A stretch of 64,000 nt of DNA, taken from positions 90,218-154,217 of the forward strand of contig JAQURD010000001.1 of assembly GCA_028749115.1 (NCBI GenBank). Reading direction: 5' to 3'. The notes below the pieces were generated by a model. The model ran no database searches. It was not told the origin of the DNA and was given only the letters and a program-made list of their open reading frames with translations. How positions within the stretch are numbered: position 1 is the first letter of the stretch; each line of letters starts with the position of its first letter. The position numbers were made by a program, and so were the translations under genes. This document shows, in pieces, positions 35,760 through 45,370 of the stretch. Origin of the DNA: Acidobacteriota bacterium (GTDB lineage Bacteria; Acidobacteriota; Aminicenantia; Aminicenantales; Saccharicenantaceae).

Positions 35760-36349
35760 AAATTATATTTCTGATATTGTCTTATCTCCTGGGGGCGGTG
35801 CCCACTGGTTATCTCCTGGTAAAAATGACAGCAAGAAAGGATATAAGGGAGGTCGGCAGCGGCTCAACCGGAGCCACCAATGTCTTACGCTACCGTGGCT
35901 GGAAAACTGCCATTCCAGTCTTGCTCTTTGATTTTTTGAAGGGTTTTATTCCTGCACTTCTGGCCAGCCAGTGGCTGGGTGATCAGCGGCTTGCCTGGCT
36001 GGCCCTGGTTGTAGCCGTGACCGGACATTGCTTCCCTGTTTTTATTAAATTCAAAGGTGGGAAAGGAGTGGCAACTTCTCTTGGCGGTTTTCTGTATTTT
36101 TCCCCCCTGGCTTTTATAATAATTTTGATCATAATTGTCATGATGATAGCCATTTTCCGTTATGTCTCTTTGGCTACTCTAACTGGTCTACTGGTCTATT
36201 CCCCGCTGACCGCCATTCTTGAAAAAAGTTATCTGCCGGCAGTGGCTGCCTTTTTAATTTTTTTATTGGTTCTCAGCCGTCACCATGAAAATATAAGAAG
36301 ACTTCTCTCTGGCGCAGAGAGAAAGATCGGGGAGAAACTTAATGGTTAG
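35756..36349 (+). CDS. plsY: acyl-phosphate:glycerol-3-phosphate acyltransferase
   Basis: 197 aa polytopic membrane enzyme that makes lysophosphatidic acid. The three PlsY motifs are visible: GSGSTGATNVLR, the HCFPVFIKFKGGKGVATSLG segment and RHHENIRRL near the C-terminus. Next to gpsA, which supplies its glycerol-3-phosphate substrate, and overlapping it by 8 bp (ATGGTTAG). Confidence 0.95.
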   Translation: MKIIFLILSYLLGAVPTGYLLVKMTARKDIREVGSGSTGATNVLRYRGWKTAIPVLLFDFLKGFIPALLASQWLGDQRLAWLALVVAVTGHCFPVFIKFKGGKGVATSLGGFLYFSPLAFIIILIIIVMMIAIFRYVSLATLTGLLVYSPLTAILEKSYLPAVAAFLIFLLVLSRHHENIRRLLSGAERKIGEKLNG

Positions 36350-37346
36350 GATGAGTGTTATCGGGGCTGGCAGCTGGGGCTCAGCCTTTTCTTATTATTT
36401 GGGCCGTTTGGGCTTTCCTACCGAATTGTGGGTTCGTGAAGAGGAAGTCTATGCTGAACTTGTTCAAACCCGGGAAAACAAGACTTTTTTACCTGGATTT
36501 TTCTTTCCTCCAGCCGTTAATTTCCATCGTTTCCTGGGAGAGGCAGTAGAAGGAGCTGATTTTATTTTTATAGCTGTGCCTTCCCAGTTCTGCCGGTTAA
36601 TCTATTCCAGGCTGGCCGAACATTTAAAAAAGGGCCAGGTCCTGGTCAGCCTGACTAAGGGACTTGAACAGAAAACACTAAAAAGAATGACTGAAGTTAT
36701 GGGAGAAGTTTTAGCCTTGCATAAAAAGGACAGGATAGCGGTACTGTCTGGCCCGAGCTTTGCAAGAGAAGTGGTGGCCGGCCAGCCAACAGCCCTGGTG
36801 GTAGCCAGCCATGACATAAATCTGGCACGTGAGATTCAGGAAACTATCTCGAGCCTGCAACTAAGAATATATACTTCGTCTGATGTCGTTGGAGTAGAAC
36901 TTGGAGGAGCAGTAAAGAATATTATTGCCATTGCTGCCGGTATATCAGAAGGCCTGGGCTATGGCCATAACTCTCAAGCTTCTCTTATTACTCGTGGCCT
37001 GGTGGAAATTACCCGTCTGGGTCTTGCCCTGGGTGCCAAAAGGGAAACTTTTTCTGGACTGGCTGGATTGGGTGATCTGGTTTTAACCTGTTCGAGCGAA
37101 ATGAGCCGGAATTATCATGTGGGCCGGGAGCTCAGCCGGGGAAAATCGCTAAAAACCATCCTGGGGGAAATGAAAATGGTGGCAGAAGGTGTCAGGAATA
37201 CACTGATTGTCAATAAACTGGCTCATCAGAAAAAAATTGAGCTTCCTATCTGCCGGCAGGTCTATGAAGTCCTTTATCTGGCTAAGCCGGCTCATAAAGC
37301 CCTGGAAGAACTTATGTCGAGAAGCTTGAAAGAAGAAAAGATATGA
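36342..37346 (+). CDS. gpsA: glycerol-3-phosphate dehydrogenase [NAD(P)+]
   Basis: 334 aa. The Rossmann start VIGAGSWGSAFSYYL, VPSQF, LTKGLE, SGPSFAREVVAGQPTALV, GGAVKNIIAIAAGISEGL with the catalytic lysine and TCSSEMSRNYHVGRELSRG are all standard. Reduces DHAP to sn-glycerol-3-phosphate for phospholipids. The start at 36342 has GGGGAG 7 nt upstream. Followed by the TPR lipoprotein in the same operon. Confidence 0.95.
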   Translation: MVRMSVIGAGSWGSAFSYYLGRLGFPTELWVREEEVYAELVQTRENKTFLPGFFFPPAVNFHRFLGEAVEGADFIFIAVPSQFCRLIYSRLAEHLKKGQVLVSLTKGLEQKTLKRMTEVMGEVLALHKKDRIAVLSGPSFAREVVAGQPTALVVASHDINLAREIQETISSLQLRIYTSSDVVGVELGGAVKNIIAIAAGISEGLGYGHNSQASLITRGLVEITRLGLALGAKRETFSGLAGLGDLVLTCSSEMSRNYHVGRELSRGKSLKTILGEMKMVAEGVRNTLIVNKLAHQKKIELPICRQVYEVLYLAKPAHKALEELMSRSLKEEKI

Positions 37347-37378
37347 AAAATAATACCAAACATGGCAGGAGGAAAAGA

Positions 37379-38164
37379 ATGAGGGGAAACAAAATATCAT
37401 TTTTGATCATTATCTGTCTTTTACTGATTTTAACTGGCTGTGCTTCCAGCCAGAGCCAATCAAAAAATAAGCAGGAAAAGGATCCGAATTATCAATACAA
37501 TCTGGGCCTGTTCTATCTAAACAACAATAATATTGATGAAGCCATTAAATGTTTAAACCGGAGCCTGTCGCTTAATGCCAATAATTATCTTGCCTGGAAT
37601 GCCCTCGGGCTGGCTCAATCAATGAAGATTAACTTTGAAGCTTCAATTCAGGCTTTTAGCCGGGCTCTGGCCCTCAACCCTAAATTTACCGAAGCCCATA
37701 ATAACCTGGGAATGATTTATGCTGAGCTCAAGCAGTATGATAAAGCTGAAGCTGAATACCGCCAGGCCCTGCTTGACCCGGGCTATGCCTACAAATCCTC
37801 GGTTTATTATAATTTTGCCCGTCTCTATTTTGTTCAGGAAAGATTAGAAGAAGCCTATGATCATGTTCAGAAAGCCATTCAGATTCAAATGAGGAATGCT
37901 ATGGCTCATCACCTGCGTGGTTTGATTCTGGAAAAAATGGGTGATCTGGAAGAAGCAGAAAATGCCTTTGCTCAAGCGGTGAAAATTGTCCCGGAGGACC
38001 AGGGCTTTTTGTTCAGTCTGGCTAAAATTCAGTTTGATAATGGCCGCTACCGGCAATCAAAGGAAAACTTTGAAAAACTACTACCCAGGCTGACCAATCA
38101 GGCTGATCGCGATCAGGTTAAGGATTATCTCGAGCAACTAAAAAAACTGGTTAAAGAAGATTGA
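37379..38164 (+). CDS. TPR-repeat lipoprotein (PilW/PilF-like)
   Basis: 261 aa. A signal peptide with the lipobox LTGC (C21 from this start) is followed by about six tetratricopeptide repeats, for example GLFYLNNNNIDEAIKCLNRS and NLGMIYAELKQYDKAEAEYR. It resembles PilF/PilW pilotins and NrfG-type scaffolds, but no pilus gene is nearby. I chose the ATG at 37379 because CAGGAGG lies 6 nt upstream; an in-frame ATG at 37343 overlaps gpsA by 4 bp and would add a 12-residue basic extension. Last gene of the asnS operon. Confidence 0.8.
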   Translation: MRGNKISFLIIICLLLILTGCASSQSQSKNKQEKDPNYQYNLGLFYLNNNNIDEAIKCLNRSLSLNANNYLAWNALGLAQSMKINFEASIQAFSRALALNPKFTEAHNNLGMIYAELKQYDKAEAEYRQALLDPGYAYKSSVYYNFARLYFVQERLEEAYDHVQKAIQIQMRNAMAHHLRGLILEKMGDLEEAENAFAQAVKIVPEDQGFLFSLAKIQFDNGRYRQSKENFEKLLPRLTNQADRDQVKDYLEQLKKLVKED

Positions 38165-38211
38165 GCACTGGAGCCATTGATTTTTCCCACCTTAAAGCCT
38201 CAGCCTGCTCG

Positions 38212-39468
38212 TCAGGTGCCCTCTTTCCATGCCTGGAGGTATTTCTTTTGCTCCGGGGTTAAGTGGTCAATTTTGATCCCCATTGAACTCAATTTCAGTC
38301 TGGCAATTTCCCTGTCTATGGTTTCAGGCACAGGGAAGACTTTTTTTTCAAGATTCTTCCCCTTTTCCTTGAGATATAAAACACTTAGAGCCTGGTTGGC
38401 AAAACTCATATCCATAACCATGGCCGGATGGCCCTCAGCCGCGGCCAGATTGATCAGCCGCCCTTCAGCCAGGACATGAAGCAAGCGCCCATCTGGCAAT
38501 TGATATTCTTCCACATATTCTCTGATTTTTCGCCGCCTGACACTAATTTTGTTCAGGGAGGTCAAGTCTACTTCCACATTGAAATGGCCAGCATTGGTGA
38601 TTATTGCTCCAGTTTTCATTCTTTTGAAATGTTCCAGCCGGATAACATTCTTATTGCCAGTAACAGTAATGAATACATTTCCTTCAACCGCTGCTTCCCT
38701 CAGGGGCTTTACTTCATAACCATCCATTAGAGCTTCCAGGGCCTTGAGGTGATTAACTTCACAAATAATCACTCTAGCCCCGGCTCCCCTGGCCCGGCTG
38801 GCTACTCCCCGGCCACACCATCCATAGCCACAGACAACGACGGTCAACCCGGCCAGTAATATATTAGTAGCCCGCAAAATACCATCAATTGAACTCTGTC
38901 CGGTGCCATAACGGTTATCGAAGAGATGCTTGGTCAAGGCATCATTAACAGCAATGATAGGGTAAGAAAGAACGCCGCTTCTGGCCATACTTCTTAAACG
39001 GATAACACCAGTAGTCGTTTCTTCTGTTCCACCAATGATATTTTTGATTAGCTGGCGCTTCTTTTCATGAATAGTGGTCACCAGATCGGCTCCGTCATCC
39101 ATGGTTAGATGAGGTTCATGAGCCAGAGCCTGATGGAGATGGCGATAGTATGTTTTATTGTCTTCTCCCTTTATGGCAAAGACCGGAATTTTTTCATACT
39201 TAACCAGAGCTGCTGCTACTTCGTCCTGAGTACTCAACGGATTGGAAGCAGCTAGTCGGACTTCAGCTCCGCCGGCCTTAAGGACAGTCATCAGATTAGC
39301 TGTTTCAGAAGTTACATGCAGACAGGCAGAAATCCTGAGGCCTCGCAGAGGCTGTTCTTTTTTGAATCTTTCTTTAATCTTGTTTAAAACCGGCATTGAT
39401 CTACCGGCCCATTCAATTCTTAATCGTCCAGCACCAGCTAAAGCCAGATCCTTAATATCATAGTCCAT
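38212..39468 (-). CDS. ahcY: adenosylhomocysteinase (short, archaeal/Thermotoga type)
   Basis: 418 aa. It hydrolyses S-adenosylhomocysteine to adenosine and homocysteine. [27 protein letters not shown] and DDGADLV form the substrate site. [11 protein letters not shown] and [10 protein letters not shown] bind NAD, and [10 protein letters not shown] is conserved. The short C-terminus ([16 protein letters not shown]) lacks the long tail of eukaryotic and proteobacterial enzymes. Start at 39468 has GAGGAG upstream; a five-codon-longer ATG is possible. In some lineages this short form acts on S-inosylhomocysteine. It follows metK by 48 bp, forming a methyl-cycle operon. Confidence 0.93.
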   Translation of the reverse strand: MDYDIKDLALAGAGRLRIEWAGRSMPVLNKIKERFKKEQPLRGLRISACLHVTSETANLMTVLKAGGAEVRLAASNPLSTQDEVAAALVKYEKIPVFAIKGEDNKTYYRHLHQALAHEPHLTMDDGADLVTTIHEKKRQLIKNIIGGTEETTTGVIRLRSMARSGVLSYPIIAVNDALTKHLFDNRYGTGQSSIDGILRATNILLAGLTVVVCGYGWCGRGVASRARGAGARVIICEVNHLKALEALMDGYEVKPLREAAVEGNVFITVTGNKNVIRLEHFKRMKTGAIITNAGHFNVEVDLTSLNKISVRRRKIREYVEEYQLPDGRLLHVLAEGRLINLAAAEGHPAMVMDMSFANQALSVLYLKEKGKNLEKKVFPVPETIDREIARLKLSSMGIKIDHLTPEQKKYLQAWKEGT

Positions 39469-39516
39469 ACTCTTTCTCCTCATCAGGAGGCCAAACAGGC
39501 GACATTAATTGCACCT

Positions 39517-40692
39517 TTATTTTATCCCGGCTTCCTGTCTTAGAATCTCAGCTTGATCAGTTTTTTCCCAGGAAAACTCTGGCTCCGTCCGGCCAAAATG
39601 GCCATAGCAGGCGGTTTTTTTGTAAATTGGCCGGAGCAAGTCAAGCTGCGCTATCATTCCCTTGGGAGTCATTTTGAAATGGGCTCTGATTAGTTCTTCG
39701 ATTAATTCATCTTTCACCCGGCCAGTGCCAAAGGTATCAACCATAATCGAGACTGGTTCGGCTATTCCAATAGCATAGGCCATCTGCACACCCACTCGAT
39801 CAGCCAGGCCGGCAGCTACAATATTTTTCGCTATATATCTGGCCATATAAGAGCCGGAGCGATCAACTTTGCTTGGATCTTTGCCAGAAAACGACCCTCC
39901 TCCGTGGCTGAAAAAACCGCCATAAGTATCAACTATAATTTTACGTCCGGTCATACCAGTATCGGCCAGAGGGCCGCCAATTTCAAACCGGCCAGTGCCG
40001 TTAATATAAACTTTGTTCCAGGTATCTTTGTCCAGAAGATGGGCTGGAATGACTTTTTTTATAACTTCTCTTTTAATGTCTTCCCTTAATTCTTTGATAT
40101 CAACAGTGGCATTGTGCTGGGCAGCGATGACAATAGATTCTACCCGGACTGGTTTCAGGCCTTCATATTCAACTGTCACTTGTGTCTTGCCGTCAGGCCG
40201 GAGATAAGGCAGGGTTTTATTTTTTCTGACTTCACTCAAGTGTTTGGCCAGTTTATGAGCCAGAATAATTGGTAAAGGCATCAGCTCTTCTGTTTCCCGG
40301 CAGCTATAGCCAAACATCAAACCCTGATCTCCTGCTCCCTGCTCGTGTCCTGGTTTTTCATCCACTCCGAGAGCGATATCAGGTGATTGCTCATGGATAG
40401 AAGAAAGAACACAGCAAGTCTTATAGTCAAAGCCATAATCAGCCTTGACATAGCCAATATCTTCGACTGTCTCTCTGACCAGTTTCTGGAAATCACAATA
40501 GCCGGTGGTAGTAATTTCACCAGCAATAAGGACGAGTCCTGTTGTGGTCAGAGCCTCACAGGCTACGCGACTTTTTGGATCCTGGGCAATCAGATTATCG
40601 AGCACAGCATCAGAAATCTGATCACATATTTTATCGGGATGACCTTCCGTTACTGATTCAGAAGTGAAAAAATACTTTCCATTTTTTGTCAT
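39517..40692 (-). CDS. metK: S-adenosylmethionine synthetase
   Basis: 391 aa. [34 protein letters not shown] and [16 protein letters not shown] are diagnostic; the last has Ser where Ala is usual in GGGAFSG. Makes SAM from methionine and ATP. A strong AAGGAGGTGAC precedes the ATG. No SAM riboswitch-like leader is present: only 131 bp separate it from the divergent M16 gene. First gene of the metK-ahcY unit. Confidence 0.97.
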   Translation of the reverse strand: MTKNGKYFFTSESVTEGHPDKICDQISDAVLDNLIAQDPKSRVACEALTTTGLVLIAGEITTTGYCDFQKLVRETVEDIGYVKADYGFDYKTCCVLSSIHEQSPDIALGVDEKPGHEQGAGDQGLMFGYSCRETEELMPLPIILAHKLAKHLSEVRKNKTLPYLRPDGKTQVTVEYEGLKPVRVESIVIAAQHNATVDIKELREDIKREVIKKVIPAHLLDKDTWNKVYINGTGRFEIGGPLADTGMTGRKIIVDTYGGFFSHGGGSFSGKDPSKVDRSGSYMARYIAKNIVAAGLADRVGVQMAYAIGIAEPVSIMVDTFGTGRVKDELIEELIRAHFKMTPKGMIAQLDLLRPIYKKTACYGHFGRTEPEFSWEKTDQAEILRQEAGIK

Positions 40693-40796
40693 CTGTCACC
40701 TCCTTTTTAGGCCTGACTAATAATTATGTTAGCTCATTCTTTTAGCATAAATAAGATTCAATTTCAATAACTCTGGTTTAATTTTCTGTCATTTTA

Positions 40797-40805
40797 TGAT
40801 ATTTT
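40797..40805 (+). promoter_or_regulatory. extended -10 element upstream of the M16/FtcD operon
   Basis: TGATATTTT, with TTTAAT 17 nt upstream of the hexamer as a weak -35. Expected start about 40812, leaving about 12 nt before the ATG at 40824 and no Shine-Dalgarno sequence. Confidence 0.4.
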
Positions 40806-40823
40806 TAATCTGTTATTTTAGTC

Positions 40824-42188
40824 ATGATGGTTTTAAAGAGGCAGACAGATAAAACTTCCGCAGTAGTCCGGGCAATTATAATTTTTTTGCTTTTTGGTCT
40901 GGTTAACGATCAGCTTAAGGCTCAATCACCTGAATTTCCTTATTCGCTTAATCAGTTTAAGCTGAGAAATGGATTAGAAGTAATTGTCTGTGAGGACTCT
41001 TCCTTGCCGCTGATCTCAGTTGTCGTTGCCTATGCTGTCGGCTCAATCAATGATCCAGAAAATAAAGGCGGGCTGGCTTTTATGATGCAGCATTTGATGT
41101 TTCAGGGCTCACAGAATGTTGGTTCGATGCAGCATTTTATCTATATCCAGAATGCCGGTGGCGAACTTAATGCTTCAACTACTTTTGATAAGACTTTTTT
41201 TTATGAGACAGTTCCTTCGAATCAGTTAGGGCTGGTGCTCTGGCTGGAATCTGAACGAATGAATTTTCTTGAGATTAATGAAGCCAAAGTAGCCAGAATA
41301 AAGGAGATGATGCTGACTAATGCCCAGCAAAGAAACCTGCAAGAGCCTTATGACCGTTATTTTTTTCTAATGGATCAAATTTTGTATCCAGATTTTAGCT
41401 ATGGGCATTCACCTCTGGGTAATGAAGAAAGCATAAATAATATCACTCTTGATGATATCCTGGCCTTTTATCGCCGTTATTATGCTCCCAATAATGCTAT
41501 TATCTGCATTAGCGGCGATGTTAAGGTTGAAAAAGCCAGAGAATTGGTAACAAAATATTTTGAGACTATTCCCCGTGGAGCTGAACAACCTTCTTATCCG
41601 GCCGCCGGCTTTGCTGCAGTTTATTCTTCAAGAGATCAAACCATTATTGACCCTCTGGTTTCGACTCCAGCCCTGGAGTTTGGCCTTAGACTCGACGGAT
41701 CATCACCTGAAGAACTGCCGGTACTCAGGTTGTTTGAATACCTCCTAATTAACGGAAAATCAAGCCGCCTTTATAACCAGCTAGTCAACCGGCAAAGACT
41801 GGCACTTTATTTAAGCGGCAATCTGGAAAAAAGGCGAGCATTTATAACCTTGAAAATATTTCTTCTGGCTAATAATCAAGCTATGATTGCCCTCTCAAAA
41901 AAATTAATTGTTGAACAATTAAATAAGTTTAAAGTTGAATTGGTTTCAGACCGTGAACTGAACAGAGCTAAAGGCCGATACCGTTTCGATTTTTTAAGTC
42001 AATTAACGACGACCAACCAGGCCAGGGCTCTAACCCTGGTAGAGTATTATTTGGACAGAGGTCAGTTGCCAGACATAAGTTATGAGCTGGCCGCCATTAA
42101 CAAAATCACTCCCTCTCTTCTTCTGCTCCTGGCCAGAAAATATCTAAAAGAAGGGAAATATTGTTTTTTGACTATCTTACCCAGGTAA
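40824..42188 (+). CDS. exported M16 family protein lacking the HxxEH zinc motif (first of pair)
   Basis: 454 aa with an N-terminal hydrophobic signal segment (about 14-33). The M16 fold is clear: FKLRNGLEVIVCED, VSVVVAYAVGSINDP-like strand, then GGLAFMMQHLMFQGS, FDKTFFYETVPSNQL and FYRRYYAPNNAI. At the zinc site HxxEH reads F86-M-M-Q89-H90, so two of the three key residues (first His and the catalytic Glu) are replaced. It occupies the position of the catalytic subunit in a two-gene M16B pair yet should be inactive. Likely a periplasmic structural or chaperone-like partner of the next gene. Confidence 0.85.
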   Translation: MMVLKRQTDKTSAVVRAIIIFLLFGLVNDQLKAQSPEFPYSLNQFKLRNGLEVIVCEDSSLPLISVVVAYAVGSINDPENKGGLAFMMQHLMFQGSQNVGSMQHFIYIQNAGGELNASTTFDKTFFYETVPSNQLGLVLWLESERMNFLEINEAKVARIKEMMLTNAQQRNLQEPYDRYFFLMDQILYPDFSYGHSPLGNEESINNITLDDILAFYRRYYAPNNAIICISGDVKVEKARELVTKYFETIPRGAEQPSYPAAGFAAVYSSRDQTIIDPLVSTPALEFGLRLDGSSPEELPVLRLFEYLLINGKSSRLYNQLVNRQRLALYLSGNLEKRRAFITLKIFLLANNQAMIALSKKLIVEQLNKFKVELVSDRELNRAKGRYRFDFLSQLTTTNQARALTLVEYYLDRGQLPDISYELAAINKITPSLLLLLARKYLKEGKYCFLTILPR

Positions 42189-42199
42189 CAGGTAAGTTA

Positions 42200-43675
42200 A
42201 TGAAATTGGCAGAAAGTCTTAGATTTAAATACTGGCTGGCCGGTTTATTATTATTCAGTTTTTGCTTCTCAGCTTTGTTGTCTCAAGAACGTTTCCGGCG
42301 AAATCCTCCCTATCCTGATCCCTTAAATCCGATGAAATTTCCACCGGTTGAATCTGGCCTGCTAACCAGCGGGTTAAGAATAGTTACCATGACCAGGCTT
42401 AACCGGCCTTTATTCAATCTGCTGATTATTGTTCAAGCTGGTGAAAATGATTCTCCCCGCCAGTTATCTGGCCTGGCCACAGTTACTGCTCAGATGTTGT
42501 TACGGGGAACTCTTTCCCTCAATTCCTCAGCTTTAGAAGAGCAAATGGAGACACTCGGTCTCAGTGGTAGTATTGAAGTCAGAGCAGATTATATCATCTA
42601 TAGTTTTTCTTTCCTAGAAGAAAATCTCGAAAGCGTTCTTCGCCTGGTCGGCACTTATTTTTATGAGCCAGCTTTTTCCACACAGGAGCTGTCCGCCGTC
42701 AAAAGAGATCTTTATTATAAACAAGTGGCCAGGAGAAAGGATCCAGAAAAATCTGGTTATGATTTTTTCCTGTTAAAGCTATTTGCGGGAACTGGTTACA
42801 ATCCGGCTGTTATTGATGAAGAATCAATCAGAAATATCAGTCAGAAAGATGTGGTTTCTTTTCATCAGCGTTTTTTCCGTCCGAATAACTCAATAGTTGT
42901 ACTTGATGGTAATATAAATTTAAATAATGCCAGCCGTAAGATAAGCCAGGCTTTTAGTCGCTGGACCGCCCATCCTGTTGAACGCCCGCCAGTTCCAGTT
43001 GTGGATAACCTAAATTATCAGGCAGTGTCTTTCCTTGATTTGGCCTCACCTGATGTTTCTGTACTTATTGGAAATATTGTTTCTCCCCTGGGCAGCGAGG
43101 ACTATTATGATTTGCTTGTTTTAAATCAACTAATTGGAGGTTCTCCCAGCAGCCGTCTATTTCTTAATCTGAGGGAATCAAAAGGTCTCGCCTATTATGC
43201 CTTCAGCCATCTGTCATTTTTTAAGAATAATGGCCTTTTCTGGATCAGGGTTAAAACTTCTCCTCAACTGGTTGATCGGGTGGTCATGGAAGTCATGTCT
43301 CAATTGAATTTTTTACTTGAAGGGAAGATTGATCCTCTGGAACTCGAGAAGGCCAAGGCTTACCTGGCTGGCAACTTTCCACTGGAGAATCAGTTACCGC
43401 AAGAAATGGCAAAAAGAATCAGCTTACAGTTCGTCTTTAAGCTGCCGCCTAATTTTTGGAATAAATATTATGAGAACCTGCTGGCCGTCAGCAGCGAAAA
43501 GGTTCAATTGGCTGCCCGCCGGTATTTTACCCGGCAGCCCCTGATTGTTATCAGCGGTGATTTTCAGGCCAGTCTTGATTCTTTGAAAAAGTTTGAAAGA
43601 ATCGAAGTTTATGATCAGGAAGGGCAGCTTAAAGCCACCTGTGAAAAAGGAGTTGTCAGGAATGAAAATCGTTGA
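42200..43675 (+). CDS. exported M16 family protein, non-catalytic R/Y type (second of pair)
   Basis: 491 aa with a signal peptide (cleavage near residue 29). The zinc motif position reads T94-V-T-A-Q98 in SGLATVTAQMLLRGT, as in the non-catalytic partner of M16B heterodimers, while the LRESKGLAYYAF segment retains the Arg/Tyr pair that such partners contribute. The ATG at 42200 is preceded by AGGTAAG, 11 nt after the first M16 stop; a TTG further upstream would overlap it. The end overlaps ftcD by 14 bp. Confidence 0.87.
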   Translation: MKLAESLRFKYWLAGLLLFSFCFSALLSQERFRRNPPYPDPLNPMKFPPVESGLLTSGLRIVTMTRLNRPLFNLLIIVQAGENDSPRQLSGLATVTAQMLLRGTLSLNSSALEEQMETLGLSGSIEVRADYIIYSFSFLEENLESVLRLVGTYFYEPAFSTQELSAVKRDLYYKQVARRKDPEKSGYDFFLLKLFAGTGYNPAVIDEESIRNISQKDVVSFHQRFFRPNNSIVVLDGNINLNNASRKISQAFSRWTAHPVERPPVPVVDNLNYQAVSFLDLASPDVSVLIGNIVSPLGSEDYYDLLVLNQLIGGSPSSRLFLNLRESKGLAYYAFSHLSFFKNNGLFWIRVKTSPQLVDRVVMEVMSQLNFLLEGKIDPLELEKAKAYLAGNFPLENQLPQEMAKRISLQFVFKLPPNFWNKYYENLLAVSSEKVQLAARRYFTRQPLIVISGDFQASLDSLKKFERIEVYDQEGQLKATCEKGVVRNENR

Positions 43676-45338
43676 ATGTGTTCCTAATTTTAGTGAGGGC
43701 CGCGACCAGCAAAAAATTGGAGCTATTGTGAGAGAAATAGAAAATACACCGGGAGTCAAATTGCTCGATGTTGATCCGGGTGAGGCCACTAATCGCACCG
43801 TGGTTACTTTCGTTGGCTCGCCGGAAAGTGTAAAGCAGGCCGCCTTTAAAGCTATTAAGAAAGCAGCTGAAGTAATTGACATGAGGCAACATCGCGGTGC
43901 CCACCCAAGAATTGGTGCTACTGACGTTTGCCCTTTTGTGCCAGTATCTGAAGTTTCTATGGCAGATTGTGTCCGTCTGGCTAATGAACTTGGAAAACAG
44001 GTGGCCGAAGAATTGAAAATACCGGTCTATCTATATGAAGCAGCAGCTAAGAAGTCAGAAAGGAAGAATTTGGCTACTATCAGGCAGGGTGAATATGAGG
44101 GACTGGCGGAAAAATTGAAATATCCTCGTTGGGCGCCTGATTATGGTCAGCCCATTTTTAATCCAGCAGCCGGGGCAACAGTGATTGGGGCCAGGGAATT
44201 CCTGATTGCTTATAACATAAATCTAAATACCAGAGACAGGAAAATTGCTCAGGAGATAGCCTCTTGTCTGAGAGAAAGTGGCCGTATAAAAAAGGATAAA
44301 AATGGCCAGATTGTTTATAACCGCCAGGGGCAACCGGTCAAAATCCCTGGAAAATTCAAGGAAGTCAAAGCTGTTGGCTGGTATATTGATGAATATCAGC
44401 TTGCACAGATTTCTATCAATCTAACTAATTATAAAATAACTCCGCCTCATATCGTCTTTGATGAAGCTTGCCGGCTGGCCCAGAAAATGGGTGTCAGAGT
44501 AACAGGCAGTGAGCTGGTTGGCTTAATCCCGAAAGAAGCTCTTCTGATGGCCGGGAGCTACTATCTTGAAAAACAGGGCAGGAGCCCTGGTCTTCCTGAA
44601 AAGGAAATAATAAGGATGGCTGTTAGATCTCTTGGCTTGAGTGATATTGTTCCATTTGATCCAGCTAAAAAAATAATTGAATATCAATTTCCTTCGCCGC
44701 CAGGCCTGATTGATATGAAATTGACTGATTTTGTTGATGAGCTATCGATGGAGTCGCCTGCTCCTGGCGGAGGCAGTGCTGCCGCCCTATGCGGCAGCCT
44801 GTCGGCTGCTTTGTCCTCTATGGTGGCTAATCTGACCGTGGGGAAAAGAGGTTATGAATCTGTCAATGAATCAATGAAATTGACGGCCATCAGGGCTCAG
44901 AAATTGAAAGAACAATTACTAGCAGCAGTTGACCTTGATACCAAGGCTTTTAATCGAGTGATGGAGGCTTATCGCCTGCCAAAGGGAACGCCAGAACAGG
45001 CAAAAGAAAAAGAAGAAGCAGTTGAAAGAGCCAATAAAGAGGCCACACGGGTCCCGTTGTTTGTTTTAGAAAAATCAATCGAGCTGGCTGAGCTGGCTTA
45101 CCAGGTTGTCACTTCCGGCAATAAGAATTCGGCGAGTGATGCCGGTGTGGCCGGCCTGACGGCCAGAGCGACTGGCCTGGGTGCCTATTATAATGTCAAA
45201 ATCAACCTGCCTGGCCTTAAAGATGAGACCTTTAAGAAAACGGTTCTCAACCAGGCAGAAAAATTAAAGCAAAAAATGGAAAAGAAAGTTCAAATAATTG
45301 AAAAATTGATGGTTAAATTATTAACCCCGGAAAAATAA
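43662..45338 (+). CDS. ftcD: bifunctional glutamate formimidoyltransferase / formimidoyl-THF cyclodeaminase
   Basis: 558 aa fusion. The transferase half starts MKIVECVPNFSEGRD and contains the HRGAHPRIGATDVCPFVPV motif (about 73-92). Its second subdomain has GWYIDEYQLAQISINLTNY. The cyclodeaminase half (about 350-558) starts DFVDELSMESPAPGGGSAAAL and contains GNKNSASDAGVAGL. It moves the formimino group of formiminoglutamate, from histidine breakdown, onto tetrahydrofolate. An upstream in-frame ATG inside the M16 gene is rejected because MKIVECVPN is the family start. No hut genes are adjacent. Confidence 0.93.
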   Translation: MKIVECVPNFSEGRDQQKIGAIVREIENTPGVKLLDVDPGEATNRTVVTFVGSPESVKQAAFKAIKKAAEVIDMRQHRGAHPRIGATDVCPFVPVSEVSMADCVRLANELGKQVAEELKIPVYLYEAAAKKSERKNLATIRQGEYEGLAEKLKYPRWAPDYGQPIFNPAAGATVIGAREFLIAYNINLNTRDRKIAQEIASCLRESGRIKKDKNGQIVYNRQGQPVKIPGKFKEVKAVGWYIDEYQLAQISINLTNYKITPPHIVFDEACRLAQKMGVRVTGSELVGLIPKEALLMAGSYYLEKQGRSPGLPEKEIIRMAVRSLGLSDIVPFDPAKKIIEYQFPSPPGLIDMKLTDFVDELSMESPAPGGGSAAALCGSLSAALSSMVANLTVGKRGYESVNESMKLTAIRAQKLKEQLLAAVDLDTKAFNRVMEAYRLPKGTPEQAKEKEEAVERANKEATRVPLFVLEKSIELAELAYQVVTSGNKNSASDAGVAGLTARATGLGAYYNVKINLPGLKDETFKKTVLNQAEKLKQKMEKKVQIIEKLMVKLLTPEK

Positions 45339-45370
45339 GTACGAAAAGAAAATCTATCTTCTGTCCAGCT

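Noticed and set aside
40693-40823. SAM riboswitch upstream of metK
   Set aside because: Only 131 bp separate metK from the divergent gene, a strong ribosome site is at the ATG, and no kink-turn or terminator-like architecture is visible.
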